Shown: positions 32,397 to 39,240 of the stretch, piece after piece | Layout: each line of letters begins with the position of its first letter | Position numbering within the stretch: position 1 is the first letter of the stretch | Origin: a virus | Length of the DNA stretch: 39,240 bases | Direction: 5' to 3' (one strand) | IMG/VR virus record: IMGVR_UViG_3300036985_004977 | Location: 1-39,240 of that record | Translations under genes and position numbers: made by a program | Notes under the pieces: generated by a model | Told to the model about the DNA's origin: nothing | The model's database searches: none | What the model saw: only the letters and a program-made list of their open reading frames with translations

Positions 32397-34534
32397 ATGA
32401 TCTCGAACTCCTCACTTCAATCACCAAGGGGAAGCTCGAGTCTCTGATAGCGTCGAAGAAGATCTTCGCCAACGCATCAGATTATCATGCCCGTCTTGAT
32501 CACGAGCTGAAGGTATTCGCAAGTAGCGGGTATTCTTCGATCATTCTCATCATCGCTGATTACATCAAGTGGGCGAGAGAGAATGGAGTCGTGGTTGGCC
32601 CAGGGCGCGGCAGTGCAGCAGGCTCACTTGTCGTCTACCTGACGGGCATCACAACGATTGACCCGATCAGGTTTGGGTTGATCTTTGAACGCTTCCTGAA
32701 TCCAGAGCGCATCAGCCTGCCGGATATCGACACAGACTTCTCAGACAGAGACAAGGTGATCGAGTATCTGCGCAATCGCTACGGGAAGAACCGAGTCGCC
32801 AAGGTCTGCGTTCCTTCATTCTACAAGCCGCGCAGTGCGATTGATGAATTCTCACGCGCGCTCGAGCTTGAGCTGAAAGAGAACAAGCGCATCACGAAGC
32901 TCATCGGTGATGCTAAGACCTTTGATGAGGCTATCAAGAGCGAGCCAGCACTCGCTGACATCGAGCAAGAGAACGCTGATCTGTTCAGGCTTGCGCGCTC
33001 TGTGCAAGGGTTCGTCCGACAAGTGACGACTCACCCTAGCGCCGTGATCCTGTCGCGCGGACCTATCGGCTCGGAGATCCCGATGCAGAAGCCGCCGGGC
33101 GCTGACTCAGAAGGATACCTCGCAACTAGCTGGGATGGTGAAGAGCTTGATAGCCTTGGCTATGTGAAGCTCGACATCCTGACTGTTGACAACTTGTCGG
33201 TGATCAACAAGTCGATTGAACTCATCAAGCAGCGCCACAAGGTTGACATCGACTTCTACAATCTTGACATCACGGATAGACATGCGCTCGAGGGATTCGA
33301 GCTTGGCGAAACTGTCGCTGTCTTCCAGTTCGAAGAGCAGAAGTCAGTTGGTATCCTGAAGCAGTTGAGTGGCATCACCTTCGAGGAGGTGTGCGCGGTC
33401 AACGCATTGATCCGCCCAGGCATTGACGTAGGAAAGTTCATCAGGTCGCGCAACAGTGGTGAGGTGAAGTATCTCATCCCTGCACTTGAGCCGATCCTGA
33501 AGGAGACGTATGGCGTCATCATCTACCAAGAACAGGTGATGAGGATCTGCGTGGATGTGTGCGGCTTCACGATGGCTGAGGCTGACAAGTTCAGAAAGAT
33601 CATCGCCAAGACGTCTAACCAAGCGAAGGGCTTCGGCGATGAGGACCATGATAGATTCAAGCGAGGGTATGACGAGAAGGGTCAGCCGCCAGAGAAGTTC
33701 GACAGCTTGTGGTCGATGATTCTCGCGTGCCAGTCTTATCTCTTCAACAAGAGTCATGGCTACGCATACGGTTACATCGCGTATGCTGACATGTTCCTGA
33801 AGAGGCACTACCCGATTGAATTCATGTGCGCCGCCTTGCAGACTAAGAGCCGCGAACTATTCATCAAGGAGTGCGACAGGCTAGGCATCAGAGTTTTGCC
33901 GCCAAGCGTGAACAAGAGCGGCACCGATTACGAGATCGAGGATAAGTCCATCAGGATGGGTCTGTCATGCATCAAGCACGTCGGCGCAAAGGCGAAGACG
34001 ATCATGCAGCGCCGCCCATTCAACGATGAGTTTGACTTCCTTGAGCGCGCCAAGCCGAACCAGAAGCAGATCGTGTCGCTGTGCTACGCTGGCGCGCTCG
34101 ACTGCTTCGGCGATAGGCAGGACATCACACGTCGGTTCTGCAAGCAGTCGTTCAACGAAGATGTAACGATAGCTGAGCTTGCCGCTGGCGAGCTGGAGAC
34201 CTTCGGCTTCTACCTAGTCTTCAATCCGCTTGGTCCGTTTGAAGAACGTCTCCAGAACTGCATCACTCCGATGTCGGCTAGGAAGCCGCGTGACGTTCTG
34301 GTCGGTGGGCTGGTCAGCAGGTTACATGAGCACCAGTGCAAGAACGGAAAGATGATGGCGTTCGTGAACATCATCACAATCGATGGTGAGATGGATGTCG
34401 TGGTGTGGCCTGATGATTGGTTTGCTGAGAAGAAGCAGATCAAGGTCGGGCGGGTCATTATCGCGAACGGTCGTAAACTGGACAATGGTGGTTATTCGAT
34501 CAAGCAGAGCGAAGTGCTCAGCGGTGAACAATGA
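32393..34534 (+). CDS. dnaE: DNA polymerase III alpha subunit, palm-to-OB part (separate gene)
   Basis: The start at ATG 32,393 gives an ATGA overlap; an in-frame ATG at 32,363 is an alternative. The 713-residue protein begins at the domain boundary after PHP: YHARLDHELKVF aligns with DnaE (Y)xxRLexELxvI. Catalytic motifs are intact: PGRGSAAGSLVVY (from residue 70), PDIDTDF (Asp 111, 113), VKLDIL (Asp 261, matching E. coli Asp 555), EPTYG-like ILKETYGVIIYQEQVM, and FNKSHGYAYGYIAY. It ends in an OB-like domain (VGGLVSRLHEHQC to residue 713) and lacks the tau-binding C-terminal region of E. coli alpha. It should polymerise DNA with the PHP protein and clamp encoded just upstream. Confidence 0.9.
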   Translation: MNDLELLTSITKGKLESLIASKKIFANASDYHARLDHELKVFASSGYSSIILIIADYIKWARENGVVVGPGRGSAAGSLVVYLTGITTIDPIRFGLIFERFLNPERISLPDIDTDFSDRDKVIEYLRNRYGKNRVAKVCVPSFYKPRSAIDEFSRALELELKENKRITKLIGDAKTFDEAIKSEPALADIEQENADLFRLARSVQGFVRQVTTHPSAVILSRGPIGSEIPMQKPPGADSEGYLATSWDGEELDSLGYVKLDILTVDNLSVINKSIELIKQRHKVDIDFYNLDITDRHALEGFELGETVAVFQFEEQKSVGILKQLSGITFEEVCAVNALIRPGIDVGKFIRSRNSGEVKYLIPALEPILKETYGVIIYQEQVMRICVDVCGFTMAEADKFRKIIAKTSNQAKGFGDEDHDRFKRGYDEKGQPPEKFDSLWSMILACQSYLFNKSHGYAYGYIAYADMFLKRHYPIEFMCAALQTKSRELFIKECDRLGIRVLPPSVNKSGTDYEIEDKSIRMGLSCIKHVGAKAKTIMQRRPFNDEFDFLERAKPNQKQIVSLCYAGALDCFGDRQDITRRFCKQSFNEDVTIAELAAGELETFGFYLVFNPLGPFEERLQNCITPMSARKPRDVLVGGLVSRLHEHQCKNGKMMAFVNIITIDGEMDVVVWPDDWFAEKKQIKVGRVIIANGRKLDNGGYSIKQSEVLSGEQ

Positions 34535-35157
34535 GCGATGAAGATGTGAACGGTTCGACTGCACCATTCGAGCAGTGGGCAGTTGAGAAGTATAAGGAGA
34601 TTCAGAAGTCGATCAACGCCTGCGACGAGAATGGGAATCTCGATCCCGTTCGGCTCAACTACGTGTTGACGATCTTCAGCCAGAACTTTGCTTGGGCGAT
34701 TACGATCCAGGAGATCGAGTCGAATAGGCTGAGCAAGCTCACCCAAGAGTATGACAACTGGTCGAAGAAGAAGTTCAACGAGGCGTTCAGGGTGATCAGA
34801 GAAGAGGCTGGTGGCGGAGGCAGAGCGCCGTCACAAGCGACTGTCGAGGCTCGAGTCGTTGAGATCAACGAGGATGAGCGCGCAATCCTTGTCCATGAGC
34901 TGGAAACACAAAAGAGTCGGGTAGAGCTTTTGCGAGGATTCGTAAAGGTGCTAGACCGGCAGGCGTCTATTCTTCAGACGCTTTCGTCGAACATGCGCAG
35001 TGAGTTGTTCTTTGCATCTGAGCCGACACTTGGTGGCGGCAAAGGTTCACAGGATCACGATGCTGCGCTTCGTAACCGTGCCAAACTTGTCTTGAAGAAG
35101 GCAATGGCGAAACAACCAACTGAAACAGACGAGCTCGAAGAGCCAAAGGAATCATGA
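34531..35157 (+). CDS. conserved-looking hypothetical coiled-coil protein
   Basis: I do not recognise this 208-residue protein. It is largely helical and charged. It has a Gly-rich joint (EEAGGGGRAPSQATVEARV) followed by a long helix ILVHELETQKSRVELLRGF then VKVLDRQASILQTLSSNMRSEL (residues ~125-165), which could form a coiled coil. The end is acidic (ETDELEEPKES). It is coupled by ATGA overlaps to both the polymerase core and the SSB gene. Proteins with this helix pattern are common beside SSB/recombinase genes in phages (my recollection of such loci), suggesting a mediator or scaffold role. Confidence 0.55.
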   Translation: MSDEDVNGSTAPFEQWAVEKYKEIQKSINACDENGNLDPVRLNYVLTIFSQNFAWAITIQEIESNRLSKLTQEYDNWSKKKFNEAFRVIREEAGGGGRAPSQATVEARVVEINEDERAILVHELETQKSRVELLRGFVKVLDRQASILQTLSSNMRSELFFASEPTLGGGKGSQDHDAALRNRAKLVLKKAMAKQPTETDELEEPKES

Positions 35158-36230
35158 GCGGAATGGACATGGGTCGCTTCAAGGAGCGACATGAAGCAGT
35201 GCAGGCAAACAGCGGCGCTGAGTATGCAGACATCCCACGAATCGTTGTCACGAACGGAGCAATCGTCCGAATCGTTGGCGACTTTGCCTCGGTCTGGGAA
35301 CATTTCATCAACCTCGAGAAAGGGTCGCGACCGTTCTACTGTGAGGGTCCTGAGAGCGATTGTCCACTCTGTGCCGCAGCGAATCAGCTGAGCTACAGCG
35401 ACGACAAGGATCAGCAGGAGCTTGGCACCAACTCGCGAGCGAAGGAGAAGTTCTACTTCAACGCGCTCGATCGATCACCGACTGGCCGTGCGTGGCACGA
35501 ATCGAACAAGAAGATGAAGATCCTCTCCCAGAGCGAGAAGAGCATGAGCGTCGGCTCAATGCTGTTCAAGGCGATCGGAGATGTGGTCTCCATGCGCACG
35601 CAGCAGGGTCAGCCTGACGATCCGAATGGGTATGACATCCTCTTGCAGAAGTCTGGCACTGGGATGAAGACTCGGTATGGCGCACAGTTCACCGGATCAA
35701 CGAATCCGCTGACTGAGGATGAGGTCAGCTACGACCGTTGGCCACTCGAGAACCTCGCCAAGGTCAGTCCGCGCGGTGAGCGTGAGACTGCCGCAGCGTT
35801 CCTTCTCGGTCGCACCGCACCGGCACAAGGTCAGCAAGCGCAGTCGCAAGCGAAGCCGAACGCCTACGCGGCACGCGGTCCAGTTGCGCCGCCGCAGCAA
35901 GCCGCCCCGCAGCAAGCCGCCCCGCAGCAAGCCGCAGCTCGCCCACAGACGGGCCCGAGGCCTGCATCAGCGCCAGTGAAGCCAGTGGCTGCGCCTGCTG
36001 CCGCCCCGGCACGGCCAGCGGCACCTCAAGCCGCTCCAGCCAAGCTGGTCATTCCCCAGAAGCCGAGCGAGCATCAAGACACGACGCCGCGTGATGGTTA
36101 CGACGAGTCGAATCACATTCTCGTCCCGTGTTCGAACTGCAACAATGACATGCTCATCGCGATGGAAGACCAACGCGATCTGAAGTGCCATAGCTGCGGA
36201 ACTATCTACGACCACCCGAACAAGGGGTGA
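35154..36230 (+). CDS. gp32-like ssDNA-binding protein with C-terminal zinc ribbon
   Basis: A 358-residue protein in three parts. Residues ~1-215 resemble T4 gp32: a zinc site with His 50, Cys 63, Cys 70, Cys 73, where the His-x12-Cys and CxxC spacings equal those of gp32, followed by KFYFNALDR (compare the core strand with DR). Residues ~220-305 are a Pro/Ala/Gln-rich linker with three tandem 15-base repeats. The last ~35 residues hold a zinc ribbon, Cys 326, 329, 345 and 348 (PCSNCNND, KCHSCGTIYD), instead of the acidic tail of usual SSBs. It should coat single-stranded DNA at the fork and in recombination. The zinc ribbon may replace the tail as the protein-docking element. It sits between the coiled-coil protein and the RecA-like gene. 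Confidence 0.75.
   Translation: MSGMDMGRFKERHEAVQANSGAEYADIPRIVVTNGAIVRIVGDFASVWEHFINLEKGSRPFYCEGPESDCPLCAAANQLSYSDDKDQQELGTNSRAKEKFYFNALDRSPTGRAWHESNKKMKILSQSEKSMSVGSMLFKAIGDVVSMRTQQGQPDDPNGYDILLQKSGTGMKTRYGAQFTGSTNPLTEDEVSYDRWPLENLAKVSPRGERETAAAFLLGRTAPAQGQQAQSQAKPNAYAARGPVAPPQQAAPQQAAPQQAAARPQTGPRPASAPVKPVAAPAAAPARPAAPQAAPAKLVIPQKPSEHQDTTPRDGYDESNHILVPCSNCNNDMLIAMEDQRDLKCHSCGTIYDHPNKG
35892..35936 (+). repeat. three tandem 15-base repeats in the SSB linker
   Basis: CCGCAGCAAGCCGCC occurs three times in a row (the last ends in A instead of C), encoding a QQAAP repeat. It marks a recently expanded segment in the Pro/Ala/Gln linker. Confidence 0.8.
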
Positions 36231-36236
36231 TCGAAG

Positions 36237-37445
36237 ATGGATGCGAAGACGAGTGCGAAGACGCTCTATGACTTTGTTCTTCAGGACATCAAGAAGCGAC
36301 TGGATGACCCGGGAGTCATCTACACGCTGCATGACCGTCCCGCTGACTTCAGCCCGATCCCGAGCGACATCGCCGTTGTGGACGAAATCCTCAACGGCGG
36401 GTTGCCCGAAGGAAAGATCATCGAGATCTTCGGTTCTGAGGCTAGCGGCAAGACGACTCTGACTCTTCACTTCATTGCGGCTGCGCAGAGGCGAGGATAC
36501 ATCGTCTATTTCATCGATGCTGAGCAGTCTCTTGACCTCGCATACGCTGAACGTATCGGCGTCGACCCAAAGACACTTCTCTTCAGTCAGCCTGACTACG
36601 GTGAGCAAGCCCTGGAGACAGCTCGTGTAATCTGCGAATCTACTGAAGCAGCGAAGAACAAGTTTGGCGGGCAAGTTAGATCACTGATTGTGATCGACAG
36701 CGTTCCGGCATTGGTTCCGAAGTCGGCGTTTGACACCTACGAGAAGGATGGTCTTGATGCTACGATCTCTCTCGGCGCTCAGGCGCGAATGTTGAGCCAG
36801 TTGCTTCCGCCGATCGTGAATAAGGCTGGCAAGTCTGGTGTCACTGTCGTGTTCATCAACCAAGAACGTGACAAGATCGGAATCACATACGGTTCGCCAA
36901 CGACAACCCCTGGTGGCCGTGCATTGAAGTTCTTCTCATCGTTGCGACTGAAGGTCCAGCGAATCGGTTACTACGAGTCAGGCGGTGAGCGCACTGGTAT
37001 TCGCACTCAGGTTCTTCCGATCAAGAGCAAGATGTTTCCGATCTTCGGCCGCAGGGCCGAGTTCGTGATCGGCAACAACGGTGTGAATCAGGAGATCGCT
37101 CTCGTTGAATCGTTGATTGCTCGTGGCATCGCTGTCAAGTCCGGAGCTTGGATCAAGATCGAAGGATACAAGTCGTTCCAAGGATTTGGCGGACTTGAGG
37201 ATGCGGTTAAGACCGACAAGGAGTTCCGTGAGAAGATGGTCGCCGCGCTGAAGGATTCTGGCGGCTTGTCGACTCCGATTGAGCTCAAGAAGAAAGAAGA
37301 TGTGGCAGAGGCAAAGTCAGTTGATAAGGATCCAGATGAGGTCCCTAGTGAGCCTCTCACCAAGTCAGCTCTCTCGCCAGTCCCGCCGGGACCTAAGAGT
37401 GGAGTCAGATCGTGGTCGCCGCCAAAGCCAGGGGGCGACCAGTGA
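36237..37445 (+). CDS. recA: RecA-like recombinase (UvsX-role)
   Basis: A 402-residue protein with clear RecA motifs: Walker A FGSEASGKTT (Lys 72), FIDAEQSLD with the catalytic Glu 96, QPDYGEQALE, Walker B LIVIDSVPAL (Asp 154), and FINQERDKIGITYGSP followed by TPGGRALKFF. These align with E. coli RecA better than with T4 UvsX. It makes a nucleoprotein filament for strand exchange and recombination-dependent replication. The C-terminal ~55 residues are a charged and Pro-rich tail (SALSPVPPGPKSGVRSW). The start follows an AAGGGG-type site six bases after the SSB stop. It ends in a GTGA overlap with the nuclease gene. Confidence 0.9.
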   Translation: MDAKTSAKTLYDFVLQDIKKRLDDPGVIYTLHDRPADFSPIPSDIAVVDEILNGGLPEGKIIEIFGSEASGKTTLTLHFIAAAQRRGYIVYFIDAEQSLDLAYAERIGVDPKTLLFSQPDYGEQALETARVICESTEAAKNKFGGQVRSLIVIDSVPALVPKSAFDTYEKDGLDATISLGAQARMLSQLLPPIVNKAGKSGVTVVFINQERDKIGITYGSPTTTPGGRALKFFSSLRLKVQRIGYYESGGERTGIRTQVLPIKSKMFPIFGRRAEFVIGNNGVNQEIALVESLIARGIAVKSGAWIKIEGYKSFQGFGGLEDAVKTDKEFREKMVAALKDSGGLSTPIELKKKEDVAEAKSVDKDPDEVPSEPLTKSALSPVPPGPKSGVRSWSPPKPGGDQ

Positions 37446-38542
37446 AGATCCTCTTCACAGCCGACTGGCACATCGGCGTCAGTCAATACAGCAAGACTGA
37501 TCCGAACGGCGCGCAGTCACGACTCGAAGACACTGAAGATGTGTTGCGTGAGATTGTCGATATAGCAGTTGCGGAGGATATCGATTGCCTCATCGTTGGC
37601 GGCGACATCTTTCACACGAACAATCCGACCCCGAGGCAGCAGAAGGTCTTCCTTGACTTCTTGATGGATCTGCCGGACCAGTTCCGGACTGTGATCATTG
37701 GCGGCAACCATGACTGGAACTCAAAGTCGAGTTCAGGGAATGCCTTGCTGCCATTCGTCAGGATTTGCGAAGCGTTCATAGACAACGCATCGATTCACCT
37801 TGATACGAGTGTCATCGAACTCAGGTCGCGCGACCTTGTCAGTTCGCGTGCGCAGTGCATCGTCTATCCCTACCACGGGACGCCGTTTGACTTTGAGAGC
37901 TACAAGCGACCCGACTACCCTGTGATTCTCGTCTGCCACAGTCACCTTGAAGGTGCAGTGGTTGGCGCTGAGCCATTCGAGATCGCAAGTGATAGCGCAA
38001 CTCGATTCACGCATCTGCCGGTCGACTATGTGCTGGCTGGTCACTTCCACAAGCCGCAGGTCCTGTCAGAGAAGCCGATGGCATTCTACCCTGGAAGTAT
38101 CCAGTGCGTCGACTTCAATGAGCGCGTGGACGAGAAGGGTGTAACAATCATCGACACAGTCACAGGTGTGCGCACTCGAGTTCCTCTGAAGAAGGCGAGG
38201 AAGTTCAAGCAGATTGAGCTTCGCAATCGAGTGACCTTGACTGCGGACGACATGAAGGGAGTCAAGGGTGCAGTCGTCAAGGTAATCGTGACGATCCTTG
38301 AAGCTGACCTCCAGAAGTTCGATCAAGAGAAGGTGATCAAGACTCTCCAGAGCCTTGGCGCGCACACGATTGTCGGAATCTCGTTCGAAATCATCAGGCC
38401 GAAGCTCGTTCGCGACGTTACCATCAGCCTTGATAGTCAGATCACGAGCAACTTCGAGAGGTTTACACAGACACTTGATTGCGGAGATCTCCGTGAACAG
38501 GTCGATATCAAAGGAAGAGAGGTAATCAAGCGATGCGAGTGA
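37442..38542 (+). CDS. SbcD/Mre11-like nuclease
   Basis: The start at GTG 37,442 has AGGGGG seven bases upstream and overlaps the recA stop (GTGA); a longer frame to 37,412 lacks such a site. The 366-residue protein shows all metal-binding motifs of the metallophosphoesterase nucleases: TADWHIG (Asp 8, His 10), GGDIFH (Asp 55), GGNHDW (Asn 89, His 90), CHSH (His 166, 168) and AGHFHKP (His 201, 203). T4 gp47 and bacterial SbcD are the functional models. Their partner ATPase (gp46/SbcC/Rad50) is not in this window, so either it lies nearby outside or the enzyme acts alone. A capping domain follows residue ~230. Confidence 0.85.
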   Translation: MKILFTADWHIGVSQYSKTDPNGAQSRLEDTEDVLREIVDIAVAEDIDCLIVGGDIFHTNNPTPRQQKVFLDFLMDLPDQFRTVIIGGNHDWNSKSSSGNALLPFVRICEAFIDNASIHLDTSVIELRSRDLVSSRAQCIVYPYHGTPFDFESYKRPDYPVILVCHSHLEGAVVGAEPFEIASDSATRFTHLPVDYVLAGHFHKPQVLSEKPMAFYPGSIQCVDFNERVDEKGVTIIDTVTGVRTRVPLKKARKFKQIELRNRVTLTADDMKGVKGAVVKVIVTILEADLQKFDQEKVIKTLQSLGAHTIVGISFEIIRPKLVRDVTISLDSQITSNFERFTQTLDCGDLREQVDIKGREVIKRCE

Positions 38543-39153
38543 TGGCAATCGATCCGAGCATGACTGCGACTGGCGTCGTGAGGTTCCAGACATTCCTGAA
38601 TGATGATGCGCTGCTTGGTCTCAAGTATGTCCGCTCAGTGACGTTCCGTCCGAAGTCCACCGGCTTCTACAGGATGGCCGACATCGGAGAGTTCATCGGC
38701 GAGGAGATCAATAGCTTCAAGCCTGACATCCTAGTCAGGGAGCTGCATCACATGAGGCAGTTCGGAGCTGCTGCGGCCATCCAATGCATCAACGGATGCA
38801 TTGACCTCATGGCGCTCAAGGTAGGGAAGGATCTTTTCGAGAGCCGAGGATACTTCGTTCTGTCGCCATCCTCCTGGAAGAAGATCGTTGTCGGCAAGGG
38901 CAACCTCAAGAAGGATACAGCCTACCTGATGACTCTCAATCAAGCGTTGAGGAAGTTCAAGAGGGTGATCGACCTCCCTGAAAGCATTGAGGATGACAAC
39001 ATCGCCGATGCTATCTGCATGGGCATCGCTGGATTCGTTGGCCATCTCGCGTTGCGCAATGCGACTGAGTTCGACCATGTGAAGATCGACAAGGCGATGG
39101 TGAAGGTGATGGAAAACGCTACTGAGTATGGAAAGGCAGCAAAGGATGTGTGA
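38533..39153 (+). CDS. RuvC-like Holliday junction resolvase
   Basis: A 206-residue protein with the RNase H-fold start of RuvC, MRVMAIDPSMTATG (Asp 7). It then has VRELHHM (Glu 70), a basic GKGNLKKD segment, and a closing helix with EDDNIADAICMGIAGF (Asp 154, 155, 159). These fit the acidic quartet of RuvC. It would cut recombination intermediates or branched DNA before packaging. The ATG at 38,533 overlaps the upstream gene by 10 bases; ATG 38,542 is an alternative. It follows the recA and nuclease genes in a recombination cluster. No RuvA/RuvB partner is seen, as is usual in phages. Confidence 0.75.
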   Translation: MRVMAIDPSMTATGVVRFQTFLNDDALLGLKYVRSVTFRPKSTGFYRMADIGEFIGEEINSFKPDILVRELHHMRQFGAAAAIQCINGCIDLMALKVGKDLFESRGYFVLSPSSWKKIVVGKGNLKKDTAYLMTLNQALRKFKRVIDLPESIEDDNIADAICMGIAGFVGHLALRNATEFDHVKIDKAMVKVMENATEYGKAAKDV

Positions 39154-39176
39154 TTCCACACTGCGCGCGGTATAAT
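39148..39176 (+). promoter_or_regulatory. strong -10 promoter element with flanking inverted repeats
   Basis: TATAAT (39,171-39,176) is a perfect -10 box. A weak -35 (GTGTGA, 39,148-39,153) lies 17 bases upstream and overlaps a GTGTG/CACAC inverted repeat (39,148-39,161). CGCGC and GCGCG (39,164-39,168 and 39,177-39,181) flank the -10 box. A start site near 39,183 would leave almost no leader before ATG 39,184. Confidence 0.6.
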
Positions 39177-39183
39177 GCGCGGC

Positions 39184-39240
39184 ATGGTCAACACCTTCCT
39201 ACCCTACGCCAGTTTCGAGCGTTCAGCTCAGGCGCTCGAT
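39184..39240 (+). CDS. start of a gene cut by the window edge
   Basis: Only 19 codons are in the window (MVNTFLPYASFERSAQALD). I recall this start from a conserved phage and bacterial family beginning (M)NTFLPY..F..SA..LD, sometimes annotated as a pyrimidine-dimer glycosylase-like or uncharacterised protein; the evidence here is too short for a name. No ribosome-binding site precedes the ATG, but a TATAAT box sits 7 bases upstream, suggesting a leaderless message. Confidence 0.55.
   Translation, partial: MVNTFLPYASFERSAQALD

Noticed and set aside
28952-34534. Intein-split DnaE as in cyanobacteria
   Set aside because: No intein N- or C-terminal motifs at the end of the PHP part or at the start of the palm part; the break is at a domain border and both parts start and stop cleanly.

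Overview
The window looks like a contiguous piece of a tailed double-stranded DNA phage (Caudoviricetes). All supported genes lie on the + strand, are tightly packed, and are often joined by ATGA or GTGA start/stop overlaps. A tape-measure gene is present and no contractile sheath or baseplate-wedge gene is seen, which suggests a long non-contractile (siphovirus-type) tail; at about 1,479 residues the tape measure would imply a tail of roughly 220 nm (inference). Ribosome-binding sites of AGGAGG type point to a bacterial host with a normal anti-Shine-Dalgarno sequence. I cannot name the host. There is no integrase, lysis gene, tRNA or CRISPR array in view.

Left part (1-20,775) is the neck-and-tail module. 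It runs: a truncated SGNH-esterase-like protein, neck/tail-completion genes, two tandem copies of a tail-tube-like gene, a tail assembly chaperone with a probable translational-frameshift extension, the tape measure, a large tail-tip protein, a 2,471-residue tail protein with a hub-like N-terminus and a 423-residue collagen-like Gly-X-Y rod, and a fiber with 60-residue repeats. An unknown gene and an SF2 helicase (UvsW/XPB-like) follow, ending at a strong rho-independent terminator (about 22,916-22,955).

A 318-base non-coding stretch (22,843-23,160) holds the terminator, an AT-rich patch, several perfect hairpins and four tandem heptamers. It is a candidate origin or control region.

Right part (23,161-39,153) is the replication and recombination module: unknown protein, DnaC-like loader, DnaB-like helicase, DnaG-like primase, a sigma-factor-like protein, small accessory genes (one SymE/AbrB-like, one resembling the Acb2/Tad1 cyclic-nucleotide sponge family), then a bacterial-type DNA polymerase III alpha subunit split into two separate genes. 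The PHP part is at 28,952-29,821 and the palm/fingers/OB part at 32,393-34,534, with the beta clamp and four small genes between them. After these come a gp32-like SSB with a C-terminal zinc ribbon, a RecA-like recombinase, an SbcD/Mre11-like nuclease and a RuvC-like resolvase. A consensus-like TATAAT promoter and the first 19 codons of another gene sit at the right edge.

Together the right half encodes a mosaic replisome: bacterial-type helicase, loader, primase, clamp and polymerase combined with T4-style SSB, UvsW-like helicase, recombinase and nuclease. The split polymerase with the clamp gene lodged in the gap is the most unusual arrangement in the window.
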